From the NCBI GenBank assembly GCA_022826825.1, contig JAJDUD010000062.1, forward strand, positions 1 to 64,000: a stretch of 64,000 nt of DNA, written 5' to 3'. Of the stretch, positions 16,418 to 25,728 are shown in pieces. Under the pieces are notes generated by a model that worked only from the letters and a program-made list of their open reading frames with translations, had not been told where the DNA came from and made no database searches. The DNA comes from Acidobacteriota bacterium. Lineage in GTDB: Bacteria; Acidobacteriota; Vicinamibacteria; Marinacidobacterales; Marinacidobacteraceae. Within the stretch, counting starts at the first letter, position 1, and the number at the start of each line of letters is the position of its first letter. The position numbers and the translations under genes were made by a program.

Positions 16418-17221
16418 ATGGTTCACGGGAATGCGTGCGGCCGCGGAGTCGGCAGCCTTCCTCTCGCTCTGGTTCTCGGAGCGTCCGCGGTAGCCGCCGC
16501 CGCAAACTGCGCCGTCCCGTTCCAGGCCGAGCCGAACGTCGAGGAAACCGAGACGTTCACCGAGCCGTTCGCGGCGGGAGAGCTTCTCGATCTGAGGAAC
16601 ATCAACGGACGCGTGGCGGTCACCTCATGGGACCGGGACGCGGCGGAGATCGTGGCGCGAAAGGTGGGGCCCAGCAGCACCGCGCTCGACGGCATCCGGG
16701 TGGAAGTCAACCGTTCCTCGCGGGGGATCCAGGTCCGCACGCGGTACCCGAAGAAGCACCGGATGTGGGGGCAGCGGTACGGCAGTGTCCACTACTCCAT
16801 CCGGCTCCCGGAAAGCGCCGACCTCCGGATCTCGACGGTCCACGGACCCGTCGAAGTAGCCGAGATTTCCGGCGCACTCGAAGCGCAGACGGTCAACGGT
16901 TCCCTCCGCCTGACGGGACACCGGGGAAGCGTGAACGCCAAGACGGTCAACGGGCAGATCGAATGCGAACTCGACAGCTTCGGCGAGGGCGAAAGCCACT
17001 CGCTCCGTACCGTGAACGGCCGGGTGCGATTGACCCTCGGCCCCGAGGCCCGAGGTCGGGTCGATGCCCGCGCAATCAACGGCCGCGTGATCATGGAACT
17101 CGCCGACCTGGAGCATCTGGACACCCCCACCCGCCGGCACAAGCGAGTGCAGGTGCGCGACGGTGGCGGCGAGTGCCGGGTGCGCACCGTGAACGGCACC
17201 ATCCACGTCACGGACGATTAG
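16418..17221 (+). CDS. Exported DUF4097 (beta-helical adhesin-like) protein
   Basis: A 267-residue protein with a signal-like N-terminus (residues about 10-31). It has a repeating TVNG/INGR pattern: RNINGRVAV, STVHGPVEV, QTVNGSLRL, KTVNGQIEC, RTVNGRVRL, RAINGRVIM and RTVNGTIHV, spaced 19-31 residues. This is the DUF4097 right-handed parallel beta-helix. The role is unknown in general; members often accompany anti-sigma or envelope genes, which are not seen here. It is divergent from the P1 peptidase gene across 173 bp. Confidence 0.82.
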   Translation: MVHGNACGRGVGSLPLALVLGASAVAAAANCAVPFQAEPNVEETETFTEPFAAGELLDLRNINGRVAVTSWDRDAAEIVARKVGPSSTALDGIRVEVNRSSRGIQVRTRYPKKHRMWGQRYGSVHYSIRLPESADLRISTVHGPVEVAEISGALEAQTVNGSLRLTGHRGSVNAKTVNGQIECELDSFGEGESHSLRTVNGRVRLTLGPEARGRVDARAINGRVIMELADLEHLDTPTRRHKRVQVRDGGGECRVRTVNGTIHVTDD

Positions 17222-17300
17222 CGGCCTGCGAAAAACCTGATCCCGGCCCCGCCGCGGGCGGCTGATTCGGACAGAATCCTTTCCGTCGAAAGGAGAGCCG

Positions 17301-17789
17301 ATGGTTCAACAGCTGACCTACGTCTACGGCTTCAACCTGCGCGTCGCGCGGGCGATGGTGGACGACCTGACTCCGGAGCAGATGGTCGAGCAGCCGCACG
17401 GCGTCGTCAACCATCCCGCGTGGTCTCTCGGACACCTGGTGGTCGTCGCGGACTGGCTCGGCCGTTTGCTCGGCCTCGAGTCCGAAGTCGCGGACGGCTG
17501 GGCGACGGTCTTCGCGACGGGGGGCATTCCTTCGAACGACGCTTCCCGCTACCCGTCGAAAGAAGAACTGCTCGAGGCGCTGGCCGCTCAGCACGCGCGG
17601 AACAGCGCCGCCATCGAGGCCATCGACCCGGCATGGTTCGACACGCCGAATCCGGACGAAAAACGCCGGCAGCGCTTCCCGACCGTGGGCGACCAGGCGG
17701 TCTACCTCATGACCGCCCACGAGATGCTCCATCTCGGCCAGGTGGCGGCCTGGCGGCGGGCCATGGGATTGCCCCCGGCCCGGAGATGA
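17301..17789 (+). CDS. DinB/YfiT-like metal-binding four-helix protein
   Basis: A 162-residue DinB-superfamily protein. The three metal-ligand histidines are in place: His45 in WSLGHLV and His140 plus His144 in TAHEMLHLGQV. Members act as thiol-dependent S-transferases or hydrolases, for example on bacillithiol or mycothiol, but the substrate is not clear. The ribosome binding site AAGGAGAG is well placed before ATG 17301. Confidence 0.88.
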   Translation: MVQQLTYVYGFNLRVARAMVDDLTPEQMVEQPHGVVNHPAWSLGHLVVVADWLGRLLGLESEVADGWATVFATGGIPSNDASRYPSKEELLEALAAQHARNSAAIEAIDPAWFDTPNPDEKRRQRFPTVGDQAVYLMTAHEMLHLGQVAAWRRAMGLPPARR

Positions 17790-17861
17790 CGCCCCCCGGC
17801 GGCGTCAGCGACGGACGGCGCGCCGTCCCCACTTTTGGCAACCCGGTATAAACCCGGTCCC

Positions 17862-18884
17862 ATGGTCCGACTCGCGCGCGCTGGAGCCGCATCTCTCATC
17901 CTCGTGCTTGCTTCGCAGGCGGCGGGACAACCGCTCCCGAAAGTCCACCTCATCGGCACCGGGGGCACGATCTCCGGGGGCGCGGGCGGACCGCTCAACG
18001 CCGGCGATCTCCGCGCCGCCCTTCCCGGCCTGGACTCCGTGGCGTCGGTCACCACCGAGGACTTCGTCCGCATCGGAAGCTCCCGGATGCACCCGGAACT
18101 CCAGTTCCAGCTCGCGGAGCGGATTGCCGCGGTCTTCGCCGAGCGGCCGGAACTGGCCGGGGTCGTGGTGACGCACGGGACGGATTCCCTCGAGGAGACC
18201 GCCTTTCTGCTGGACCTCCTGCTGCCGCCCGGCCGTCCGGTCGTCTTCGCGGCCGCACAGCGCCCGCCCCGCTACGAGGACTCCGACGGGCCGCGCAACC
18301 TGCTCGATGCGATCCGGGTCGCCGGTTCCGCGCGCAGCCGCGACCTGGGCGTGCTCGTCGTCCTGAACGGTCAGATCCACGCCGCGCGCGAGGTGAAGAA
18401 GACCCACTCCATCGCCCTTCATGCTTTCGCGTCGCCGGACACCGGGCCGATCGGCGCGGTGGACGAGGGGACGTTGCTGCTGTTCACGACTCCGGCCCGC
18501 CGCCTCCACCTCCCCGCCGCCAGCGTCGAGCCGGCGGTGGAGCTGGTGCGGCTCACCGCCGGCGGCGGCGCCGGCTCGATTCGCGCGGCAGCCCAGGCCG
18601 GCGTCCGGGGCCTGGTGGTCGAGGTCTTCGGCCGCGGCAACGCACCGCCCCCCGTCGCCGAAGCGGTGGACGCCGCGATTCAGGCCGGCGCGGTGGTGGT
18701 GTTCGTGACCCGCACCGGGGCCGGCCGGGTGGTGCTTTCGGACGCCCAGCGGGAGAGGGGGGTCCTTTCCGGCGGGGACCTCGACGGCCTGAAGGCCCGC
18801 ATCCTGCTCACCGTGGCGCTGGGAGCCGGACGGACCGCCGAGGAGATCGGCGCAGCCTTCCGCCGGCTATCGGGCGCGGAGTAA
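17862..18884 (+). CDS. Exported L-asparaginase (type II-like)
   Basis: A 340-residue asparaginase/glutaminase-family enzyme with a signal peptide (residues 1-22). The catalytic Thr motif TGGTI is at 33-37 and the second motif HGTDSLEET has Thr107-Asp108; the catalytic Lys is in REVKKTHS. It converts Asn to Asp and ammonia, probably in the periplasm. ATG 17862 was preferred over an upstream TTG because it opens directly on the signal peptide. It converges with the pilus-like cluster, leaving 23 nt. Confidence 0.9.
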   Translation: MVRLARAGAASLILVLASQAAGQPLPKVHLIGTGGTISGGAGGPLNAGDLRAALPGLDSVASVTTEDFVRIGSSRMHPELQFQLAERIAAVFAERPELAGVVVTHGTDSLEETAFLLDLLLPPGRPVVFAAAQRPPRYEDSDGPRNLLDAIRVAGSARSRDLGVLVVLNGQIHAAREVKKTHSIALHAFASPDTGPIGAVDEGTLLLFTTPARRLHLPAASVEPAVELVRLTAGGGAGSIRAAAQAGVRGLVVEVFGRGNAPPPVAEAVDAAIQAGAVVVFVTRTGAGRVVLSDAQRERGVLSGGDLDGLKARILLTVALGAGRTAEEIGAAFRRLSGAE

Positions 18885-18907
18885 CCGGGCTACGGGAGAG
18901 AGCGTCG

Positions 18908-19828
18908 TCACCGAAGCACGAGGCGAAGGGGCGCCCCCGCTCCGCGCGAGAGAACGACGGCTTCCGACGGCTCGAGCGTGACAACGGTGTAGTCCCCGAC
19001 CCGGTCGCCAACCCCGACCAGGGTGGTCTCGCCCCGGTAGAAGAGGGCGGCGCGGATGGGAGTGCCGGAGCCGACGTCCACGAAGCCGTGGAGCTCCGGC
19101 GTTTCGGCGCGTGGCTCGGACGGCGTCGTCACCGTGTCCGGAGTGTGGTCGAGCAACTCTTCGGTTCCGGGGCCGGCCGCGGACGCCGGCTCCGCCTCGG
19201 CCGGGTCGGCGCTGGCGAGGGAAACCGCCTCTTCCGGCCCCGGAACGGCTTCCAGCCAGGCGGCCAGCGGCTCCAGCCGCGGATCGTCACCCAGACGGGC
19301 GGCGTCCGCCGCGGTGAAGTCCGCCGCCGGGTCCGGCCACAGGAACAGAACCGAAGCGGTGAGCGTGCCGAGGCCACCCCGGACCCCGAGGGTGGCCCGC
19401 TCGACGCGGAGCGGCCATCCCCTTCCCTCCACCGCGGCCAGGAACCGCGACAGGGAATCGGGGTCGCCCAGCGCCGTGATCCCGGCCTCGGCGCCCAGAG
19501 TCCCCTCCGGAGGGCGAACGAGTGGCTGGAGCCGTAGCTGTGAGAGCTCTACGCCCCCGTCGCCGGCCATCCGCACCAGGAACTCGCGTGTCCCCGCAGC
19601 GCTCGAGGGTGGCGCGGTGCGCTCCGCGAGCCGCTCCGAGACCCGCAGCAGGCGTTCCCGCCGCTCTTGCTCCTGCGCCGTCTGGGCGCTCTCCCGAGCC
19701 GATCGGGTCCGCGTCTCGAACGCCGCGGCAAGCTCGTCCGAGGAGCGCCTCGCCTCACCCCAGACGAGCCAGGCGAGCGACACGGACAACAGGGTGAGCA
19801 GGACCCGGAGCCGGAGGCGTTGGTCCAT
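18908..19828 (-). CDS. PilO/GspM-like protein fused to a PilP/GspC-like domain
   Basis: A 306-residue bitopic membrane protein. One transmembrane helix (residues about 8-23) is followed by a coiled coil (30-70), a ferredoxin-like segment (about 75-170), a Pro/Ala/Glu linker (190-235) and a C-terminal small beta domain. That last part (HGFVDVGSGTPIRAALFYRG, GVGDRVGDYTVVTLEPSEAVVLSR) follows the PilP/GspC homology-region pattern. It therefore looks like PilO and PilP functions in one chain. It is the last of three genes on this strand. Assignment is by architecture, not strong motifs. Confidence 0.55.
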   Translation of the reverse strand: MDQRLRLRVLLTLLSVSLAWLVWGEARRSSDELAAAFETRTRSARESAQTAQEQERRERLLRVSERLAERTAPPSSAAGTREFLVRMAGDGGVELSQLRLQPLVRPPEGTLGAEAGITALGDPDSLSRFLAAVEGRGWPLRVERATLGVRGGLGTLTASVLFLWPDPAADFTAADAARLGDDPRLEPLAAWLEAVPGPEEAVSLASADPAEAEPASAAGPGTEELLDHTPDTVTTPSEPRAETPELHGFVDVGSGTPIRAALFYRGETTLVGVGDRVGDYTVVTLEPSEAVVLSRGAGAPLRLVLR

Positions 19829-19835
19829 CTCTCTG

Positions 19836-20372
19836 CTAACGGCCGGCCGCGAGTTGGGCGGTGATCCGGACCAGCACGGCGCCGTCCGTCTGGCGCGTTT
19901 CGCTGATGACCTCGGTCGAGAGAACCGAGTCGTGGTTCGCCAGCTCGACCAGGAAGCCGGCGACGGCCGCTGCCGAAACGGCGTCGGCCGCGATCACCGT
20001 CTCGACCCGGCCCCGCCCGGCAGCAGGTCGGACTTCGACCCCGGCCACCCGGATGCCGGGAGGAGCGGTTCCCCTCACCGTGTTCAGGGCGGCGCTGATG
20101 GCGGGGGCATCCAGCACTCCGGCGAACAGGAGAGCGGCCGCCTCCCGGGCACGGGCCGGCTCGAATGCCGGCGAAGGGGCCGGGGATACCCGCGCTGAGG
20201 GATCGCTCGGGTCGGAGAGCGCGGCGGCAGCGAGGTCCGCGTGCGTTCTCCAAAGCGACGCGCCGGCCCAGAGGGAAATCAGGAGTCCTCCCAGGATCAT
20301 CGCGTCCAGGGCCCGAAGGAGTCCCGGACGGACGGCCCTTCCGAGCTGGATGCCCGTCGGTATGCGTCCCAT
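19836..20372 (-). CDS. PilN-like bitopic membrane protein
   Basis: A 178-residue protein with a short basic cytoplasmic tail, one transmembrane helix (about 22-40) and a periplasmic alpha/beta domain (about 75-178, AAVAGFLVELANHDSVLSTE) resembling the PilN/GspL C-terminal fold. It starts 2 nt after the PilM-like gene and ends 7 nt before the PilO-like gene. The name rests mainly on position and topology. Confidence 0.5.
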   Translation of the reverse strand: MGRIPTGIQLGRAVRPGLLRALDAMILGGLLISLWAGASLWRTHADLAAAALSDPSDPSARVSPAPSPAFEPARAREAAALLFAGVLDAPAISAALNTVRGTAPPGIRVAGVEVRPAAGRGRVETVIAADAVSAAAVAGFLVELANHDSVLSTEVISETRQTDGAVLVRITAQLAAGR

Positions 20373-20374
20373 GG

Positions 20375-21259
20375 CTACGCGTCGGAAATGGCAACGGGAG
20401 CCGGGTGGAGGGGCGCCGGTCGCTCGCCTGCCCGCCGCAGCAACGCGGCCAGAGCGCCGTCCGTCACCGGAGACACGCCCGGCGTGTCCCCGTCGTCCAC
20501 CGTGTCCCGGGCCTCCACGGGCGCCAGCCCCATCGAGCGCACGAGATCGGCGACCGCCGCCGCCCCATCCCCCAGGATCGAGACGGCGTGTCTCCCGCTC
20601 TCGGTGGCTCGCCGGATGGCAAGCGCCGGGGGATCGGGGTCCAGTGCCGCGCGGAGCTTCATGCGGAAGCCCGTGAGACGTACCGCCGTCGCGGTGACGA
20701 GAACGAAGTGGCGCCGATGGAGCAGCAGGAGAAGACGCCGGTCCGACTTCCCGGTAGCGCGTCCGAGCCACTCCGGTAGCAGGGCCAGACTCGTGGCGTC
20801 CACCCACCGCACCCGAAGCCCTGCCGCCTCGGCGGCCGCCTCGTACTGCCGGGCGACCGGCGAACCCGTCACCGCGCCGAGCACCGACCGGCGCCCGAGA
20901 GAACCGGAGGCCAACGTTCCGAACCGGAATCGCCCGTCGAGTTCGCCCGAAGACGGCGCCGAAGTCGTGGCCAACCCGCGGACGAGGTCCGAGCGGAGTC
21001 TGCGCACGGCTCGGGAACCCGAACCCTCGGAGAGGCCGGCGTGGGCCGCTCGATCCGGCAACGCGATCACCGCGTCCCGGAAACCACCGTTCGGAGCGGC
21101 AAGGGCCCGAAGGGCAGCCTGTACTGCCCGGGCAGCTTCCACCGAAGACGCCAGGTTGGGCTCGGTCGGCGAAGGCGCAACGAAGTCCGCCGGCAGACGC
21201 CACCGGACCCACCGGCCATCGCTCGTGCGAATCATCAGGTGATCTCGCCGGAAGGTCAT
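20375..21259 (-). CDS. PilM/GspL cytoplasmic-domain-like protein
   Basis: A 294-residue soluble protein with features of the actin-like PilM/GspL fold: a first strand pair MTFRRDHLMIRTSDGRWVRW, a VIALPDRAAHAGL segment, LRVRWVDATSLALL (inter-domain helix) and LLLLLHRRHFVLVTATA in place of the phosphate-2 loop region. It would sit at the inner face of a type IV pilus or type II secretion platform. No ATPase, secretin or pilin gene is in the window. Sequence support is weak; the three-gene order is the main argument. Confidence 0.5.
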   Translation of the reverse strand: MTFRRDHLMIRTSDGRWVRWRLPADFVAPSPTEPNLASSVEAARAVQAALRALAAPNGGFRDAVIALPDRAAHAGLSEGSGSRAVRRLRSDLVRGLATTSAPSSGELDGRFRFGTLASGSLGRRSVLGAVTGSPVARQYEAAAEAAGLRVRWVDATSLALLPEWLGRATGKSDRRLLLLLHRRHFVLVTATAVRLTGFRMKLRAALDPDPPALAIRRATESGRHAVSILGDGAAAVADLVRSMGLAPVEARDTVDDGDTPGVSPVTDGALAALLRRAGERPAPLHPAPVAISDA

Positions 21260-21627
21260 CGCCACGGCCCGGTCGCGAGCACCGAGGCGAAGAAGGGGTA
21301 ACGAGGGCAAGACTGCGACCGTGAGGATGGATTTAGCGTAGCAGTCCTGAACGCCGGGACCGGCGGCGCCGGAGACGGTTCTTCGCAGGCGGAGCAGGTA
21401 CCCGAGCGCCCCTGGGAATGGTAGGATCGACGGTCGGGCTGCGGACGATCTCCGCCCGTGCGAACGAGCACAGCGGCCATTCGCCCGCGTGACTAACGGC
21501 CGAACGGGGTCCAGCGTTTCGAGTTGGCGCACGTCGTTCGGCATCCGGTCCGGGCGCCGGGATTCGAACGATTCCCAAAGCGTTCCCGGTTCGGAGCGAA
21601 CCCCTAACGTCCACAATCTGGAGCAGC
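21260..21627. other. Divergent intergenic region without a recognised gene
   Basis: This 368-bp stretch separates the minus-strand pilus-like genes from the plus-strand EF-G paralogue and should carry both promoters. No good -35/-10 pair stands out; GCTAAAT on the minus strand near 21336 is the best -10-like string. Frames that read through it look like extensions of the flanking genes, not proteins. Confidence 0.4.
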
Positions 21628-23694
21628 ATGCGCGACTATCAGACCGCCGAACTTCGAAACCTCGCTGTGGCCGGACATGGAACGTCCGGCAAGACAACAC
21701 TCGTGTCGGCGCTCCTCTATGCCGCCGGCGCCGTGACCCGCCTTGCCCGGGTGGAAGATGGAAACACCACGACGGACTTCGAAGAGGACGAAATCGAACG
21801 CGGCATCAGCCTGAGCGCGGCGCCCACCCACTTCGACTGGGACGGCGTCAAGGTCAATCTGCTGGACACCCCGGGGTACAGCAACTTTCTCACCGAGGCG
21901 AAGCTCGCCATGCCGGTCGCCGACACCGCGCTCATTTCCGTCTGCGCCGTCGATGGCGTGGGGGTCAACACCGAACGGGTCTGGAACTTCGCTGAAGAAA
22001 ACGGCGCGGCCGCCATGTTCGCGGTCACCCGCATGGACCGTGACCGCGCATCCTTCGAACGCACCCTGGGTTCGATTCAGGAGACCTTCGGCCGTACCGC
22101 GATCCCCGTCCAGTTGCCCATCGGGAGCGAGTCCGGGTTCTCCGGGGTCGTGGACCTCATCACGATGAAGGCGATCAGCGGACCCGGGCCGGATGGGAGG
22201 GGAGCGAAGACCGGGGACGTGCCCGCCGAGCTTCAGGACCAGGCCGAAGCGGCGCGCAACGAACTCATGGAAATGATCGCCGAATCGGACGAGGAGCTGC
22301 TGGATCAGTTCTTTTCCGAGGGAGAGTTGACGTCGGAGGAAATGATCCGGGGTCTCAGGACGGCAGTCGCCGCCCGCTCCATCTTTCCCGTGGTGGCGGT
22401 GACGGGGGCGCACAACGTGGGAACCACGGCGCTCCTCGACTTGATCGTCGCGGCCGCCCCCGACCCGACCGGACGCGGGCCCGCGCGCGGGGTCAGCGGT
22501 GATGGCGAGCCGGTTGAGCGGGAGGTGGACGGCGCGGTGCCGGCCAGCGTCTATGTGTACAAGACCATCGCCGACCCCTTCGCCGGGCGCTTGAGCCTCT
22601 TCCGGGTCATGACCGGAACCGTCACTCCCGAGACCCAGCTCCGAAACCTGACGACCAGCGGAACCGGTCGGACCGGTGGCGTGCACGTCGTGAACGGGAA
22701 GGCCATGGAGTCCGTATCGAGACTGTCAGCCGGCGATCTCGGATGTTTCGCCAAGCTGCGGGACACCTTCACGGGAGACACTCTCGGCGCCGACGGCGGG
22801 ATCCGTTTCGTGCGCCCCGAAGTGCCGCACCCGGTCATCAGTTTCGCCATCGAGCCCAAGTCGCGGGGAGACGAGGAGAAGATCTCCCAGGCCCTGCAGC
22901 GGCTTCGCGAAGAAGACCTGACCCTGAAGTTCGACCGGGACCAGGAGCTGCTCCTTTCGGGGACGGGGCAGCTCCACATCGAAGTCGTGGTATCCCGGCT
23001 GAAGCGGAAGTTCGGCGTTGAGGTCGATCTGAAACCGCCGCGGGTGCCGTATCGCGAGACGATCACGGTAACCGCCGAGGCCCACGGGCGGCACAAGAAA
23101 CAGACCGGCGGACACGGCCAGTTCGCCGACTGCCACGTGCGTGTCGAGCCGATCGAGCGCGGCCAGGACTTCGAGTTCGCGAGCGAGGTCGTGGGTGGCT
23201 CGATACCGCGCCAGTTCATCCCGGCTATCGAGAAGGGATTCCAGGAAGCCCGGCAAAAGGGATACCTCGCCGGCTATCCGGTCGTGGACTTCCGGGCGAC
23301 GGTGTTCGACGGGAAGTTCCACACGGTCGATTCGTCAGAGATCGCCTTCAAGATCGCGGCGTCCCTCGCGTTCAAGGACGCGATGTCCAAGTGCCGCCCG
23401 ACGCTGCTCGAACCGATCATGTCCGTCGTCATCACCGTTCCGGACGAGAACACGGGGGACGTCCTGGGTGACCTGAACTCCCGCCGCGGCCGCACCCAGG
23501 GCATGGATCGAAAGGGCTCGCAGACCGCGATCACGGCGCAGGCGCCCATGGCCGAGATGCTCACCTACGAGCCGACGCTCACCTCCCTCACCGGGGGACG
23601 CGGGGGTTTCCACATGGAGTTTTCCCACTACGACCCCGTCCCCGGGAACCTGGCGAAGGCCCTGATCGAGGCGTACCAGACGCGAAACGACTGA
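21628..23694 (+). CDS. Elongation factor G paralogue (EF-G2 type)
   Basis: A 688-residue five-domain translational GTPase, clearly different from the canonical fusA at 39.8-41.9 kb. G1 is AGHGTSGKTT (15-24), G2 RGIS (58-61), G3 DTPGY (80-84) and G4 TRMD (134-137). Canonical EF-G has [17 protein letters not shown] and NKMD, so the catalytic His is Tyr and the guanine-specifying Asn-Lys is Thr-Arg. Domains II-V are complete (TGGHGQFADCHVRVEP, GGFHMEFSHY). Such paralogues occur widely and their role is poorly defined; GTPase activity may be altered. It stands alone, outside the str operon. Confidence 0.9.
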   Translation: MRDYQTAELRNLAVAGHGTSGKTTLVSALLYAAGAVTRLARVEDGNTTTDFEEDEIERGISLSAAPTHFDWDGVKVNLLDTPGYSNFLTEAKLAMPVADTALISVCAVDGVGVNTERVWNFAEENGAAAMFAVTRMDRDRASFERTLGSIQETFGRTAIPVQLPIGSESGFSGVVDLITMKAISGPGPDGRGAKTGDVPAELQDQAEAARNELMEMIAESDEELLDQFFSEGELTSEEMIRGLRTAVAARSIFPVVAVTGAHNVGTTALLDLIVAAAPDPTGRGPARGVSGDGEPVEREVDGAVPASVYVYKTIADPFAGRLSLFRVMTGTVTPETQLRNLTTSGTGRTGGVHVVNGKAMESVSRLSAGDLGCFAKLRDTFTGDTLGADGGIRFVRPEVPHPVISFAIEPKSRGDEEKISQALQRLREEDLTLKFDRDQELLLSGTGQLHIEVVVSRLKRKFGVEVDLKPPRVPYRETITVTAEAHGRHKKQTGGHGQFADCHVRVEPIERGQDFEFASEVVGGSIPRQFIPAIEKGFQEARQKGYLAGYPVVDFRATVFDGKFHTVDSSEIAFKIAASLAFKDAMSKCRPTLLEPIMSVVITVPDENTGDVLGDLNSRRGRTQGMDRKGSQTAITAQAPMAEMLTYEPTLTSLTGGRGGFHMEFSHYDPVPGNLAKALIEAYQTRND

Positions 23695-23696
23695 CC

Positions 23697-23744
23697 GGGA
23701 GTTTCGCCCGCTTCGCGGACGATGCCGGCGTGAACGCCGGCGTA
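23697..23744 (+). repeat. REP-like palindrome, copy 6, between converging genes
   Basis: GGGAGTTTCGCCCGC-TTCG-CGG is followed by a perfect hairpin GCCGGCG-TGAA-CGCCGGC (23724-23741). It fills the 57-bp gap between the EF-G paralogue and the end of rplQ. Lying between convergent genes, it may also serve as a transcript-end hairpin, but there is no T-run. Confidence 0.65.
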
Positions 23745-23751
23745 CCTGGAG

Positions 23752-24105
23752 TCAGTCGACGAACTCGATGCGCGCCATCGGGGCGCCGTCGCCCTGGCGC
23801 GGACCGAGCTTGAGGATCCGCGTATAGCCGCCGGGACGCTCCTGAAACCGCGGCGCCACCTCGCTGAAGAGATGGCGGACCACCTGTTTCCGCGGCAGGA
23901 TCTGGAGCGCGCGGCGACGCGCCGCCAGATCCGACCGGCGCCCGAGAGTAACGAGCCGCTCGACGAACGGGCGCACCTCCTTCGCCTTGGCAAGCGTAGT
24001 GCGCAGGTGTCCGTGCTCGATCAACGTGGCGGCCAGATTCCTCAGCAGGGCGCGCCGGTGCGATGGCCGGCGGCCGAGCTTGCGGTGTGCCATCTGGTGA
24101 CGCAT
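23752..24105 (-). CDS. rplQ: Large ribosomal subunit protein bL17
   Basis: A 117-residue protein with the bL17 opening [24 protein letters not shown] near the start and the LVTLGRR and [25 protein letters not shown] segments typical of the family. It lines the exit of the peptide tunnel. It is the last gene of the alpha cluster, 1 nt after rpoA. Confidence 0.97.
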   Translation of the reverse strand: MRHQMAHRKLGRRPSHRRALLRNLAATLIEHGHLRTTLAKAKEVRPFVERLVTLGRRSDLAARRRALQILPRKQVVRHLFSEVAPRFQERPGGYTRILKLGPRQGDGAPMARIEFVD

Positions 24106-24106
24106 T

Positions 24107-25054
24107 TCAGCTCGGTCCCATGCCCAGCTTCAGGCCGAGACCATCGAGAATCCTCTCCACTTCCTCGATGCTCTTGCGCCCGATGTTCCGCTCCCGCAGC
24201 AACTCCGATTCGCTCTTGACGACGAGGTCGCCGATCGTCGCTATGTCGGCGTTCCGCAGTCCGTTGTACGCGCGAACCGAAAGCTGGTCCGCATAGTCGT
24301 CGATGGAAGTGCTGCGATGCAACTCGAACGCCTTCTGTTCATCGCTGATCACGACATCTTCCGTCGCTTCCCCCTCGCCGCCGACAAAGATCCCCAGCAT
24401 CTCCCGCAGTAGGCGGGCCGCGGTGGTGACCGCCTCCTGGGGCCGGATGGAGCCGTTGGTGTGCACGTCGATCACAAGCTTGTCCAGGTCCGTGTCCTGG
24501 CCTACCCGCGCCGGCTCAACCTTGTAGTTGACCTTGCGGACCGGAGAATGCGTCGAATCGAGAGGGATGTAGCCGACCTCCAGGTCCGTGTCCCGGTTCC
24601 GCTCCGCCTGGATGTAGCCGCGGCCGTTCTTCACCCGCATCTCGATGTCCAGCTCCGCCGGCTGGGTGATGGTCGCGAGGTGCACGTCCGGGTCGAGGAT
24701 CTCGACGTTGGGATCCGTCTCGATGTCGCCCGAGGTCAGGGGACCGGTCTTCCTTCCCTTGAGCCGGATGGTCCTCGGCTGCGTCCCGTGGAGGCGCAGG
24801 GGGATGCGCTTGATGTTCAGGATGATGTCCAGGGTGTCTTCCTTGACTCCGGGAATCGTGGACATCTCGTGCTGTACACCGTCGAACTTCACCGCCGTGA
24901 CAGCCGCACCCTGGATGGAAGAGATCAGCAGTCGCCGAAGGGCGTTGCCGATGGTGACTCCGTAGCCCCGCTCGAAGGGATGAGCGGAAAACCGACCGAA
25001 GTCGTCACTGCTGGTTTCGATGTTGAGGCCGCTGGGCCTCCGAAGTTCAGACAT
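24107..25054 (-). CDS. rpoA: RNA polymerase alpha subunit
   Basis: A 315-residue protein with the N-terminal assembly domain ([20 protein letters not shown] near 27-46) and the C-terminal HhH domain ([34 protein letters not shown]) that contacts UP elements and activators. It initiates RNA polymerase assembly by dimerising. It follows rpsD by 31 nt in the standard alpha-operon order. Confidence 0.98.
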   Translation of the reverse strand: MSELRRPSGLNIETSSDDFGRFSAHPFERGYGVTIGNALRRLLISSIQGAAVTAVKFDGVQHEMSTIPGVKEDTLDIILNIKRIPLRLHGTQPRTIRLKGRKTGPLTSGDIETDPNVEILDPDVHLATITQPAELDIEMRVKNGRGYIQAERNRDTDLEVGYIPLDSTHSPVRKVNYKVEPARVGQDTDLDKLVIDVHTNGSIRPQEAVTTAARLLREMLGIFVGGEGEATEDVVISDEQKAFELHRSTSIDDYADQLSVRAYNGLRNADIATIGDLVVKSESELLRERNIGRKSIEEVERILDGLGLKLGMGPS

Positions 25055-25085
25055 AAGCGCCGTCTCTCCTTTTCTTTCTGCCCCG

Positions 25086-25718
25086 CTAGCGCGAGTAGAG
25101 CTCGACGATGAGCTGTTCGCGGATCTTCAGTTGCGGGTCCTCGCCGGAGGGAAGCGTGACCACGCGCCCCGACGCCATGTCATCTTCCTCACGCTGAAGC
25201 CATTCCGGAACGGTGCGGCCTTCGGCGCGCTCCATGATCAGCTTGAAGAAGTCCTTCTTGCGCGTCTTGTCGCAGACGCGGATCACATCTCCCTGATTGA
25301 TGATGTTGGACGGAATGTCCACGCGTTTCCCGTTGACCTCGACGTGTCCGTGCCGGACAAAGAGGCGGGCCGCAGCCCGGGAGGGAGCCAGGCCCAATCG
25401 GTAGACCGCGTTGTCGAGCCGGCGCTCCAGAAGCTGGAGCAGGAACGTGCCGGTGACGGCGCGTTCGCGTTCGGCGCGATCGAAATACAGGCGGAACTGA
25501 CGCTCGAGCAGGCCATAGGCGCGCTTCGCCTTCTGCTTCTCGCGAAGCTGAAGTCCGTAGCCCTGAACGCGGCTGCGACGGGTCTTCCCGTGGGCTCCGG
25601 GTGCGAAGTTGCGCTTGTCGATGGCGCACTTCGGGCTGAGGCAGCGATCGCCCTTCAAGAAGAGCTTGGCCCCTTCCCGGCGGCACAGCCGGCAGACGGG
25701 ACCTCGATATCTCGCCAA
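25086..25718 (-). CDS. rpsD: Small ribosomal subunit protein uS4 (zinc-binding form, TTG start)
   Basis: A 210-residue uS4 with four cysteines near the N-terminus (CRLC at 9-12, CLSPKC at 26-31), the zinc-binding C+ form. The S4 RNA-binding domain is at about 100-160 (RRLDNAVYRLGLAPSRAAARLFVRHGH). The only start that gives the conserved MARYRGP opening is TTG at 25718, preceded by GGAGG at 6 nt. That GGAGG borders the palindromic element upstream. uS4 nucleates 30S assembly and is often the autogenous regulator of its operon. Confidence 0.95.
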   Translation of the reverse strand: MARYRGPVCRLCRREGAKLFLKGDRCLSPKCAIDKRNFAPGAHGKTRRSRVQGYGLQLREKQKAKRAYGLLERQFRLYFDRAERERAVTGTFLLQLLERRLDNAVYRLGLAPSRAAARLFVRHGHVEVNGKRVDIPSNIINQGDVIRVCDKTRKKDFFKLIMERAEGRTVPEWLQREEDDMASGRVVTLPSGEDPQLKIREQLIVELYSR

Positions 25719-25728
25719 GATGTCCTCC

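Noticed and set aside
13500-16493. Very long plus-strand open frame opposite aldehyde dehydrogenase and P1 peptidase
   Set aside because: It is the antisense shadow of two well-supported minus-strand genes in high-GC DNA; the product is Arg/Gly/Asp-rich without any domain.
21557-21576. tRNA T-arm-like string GGGATTCGAAC
   Set aside because: The flanking bases do not form a T-stem, and no anticodon or acceptor arms are present on either strand.
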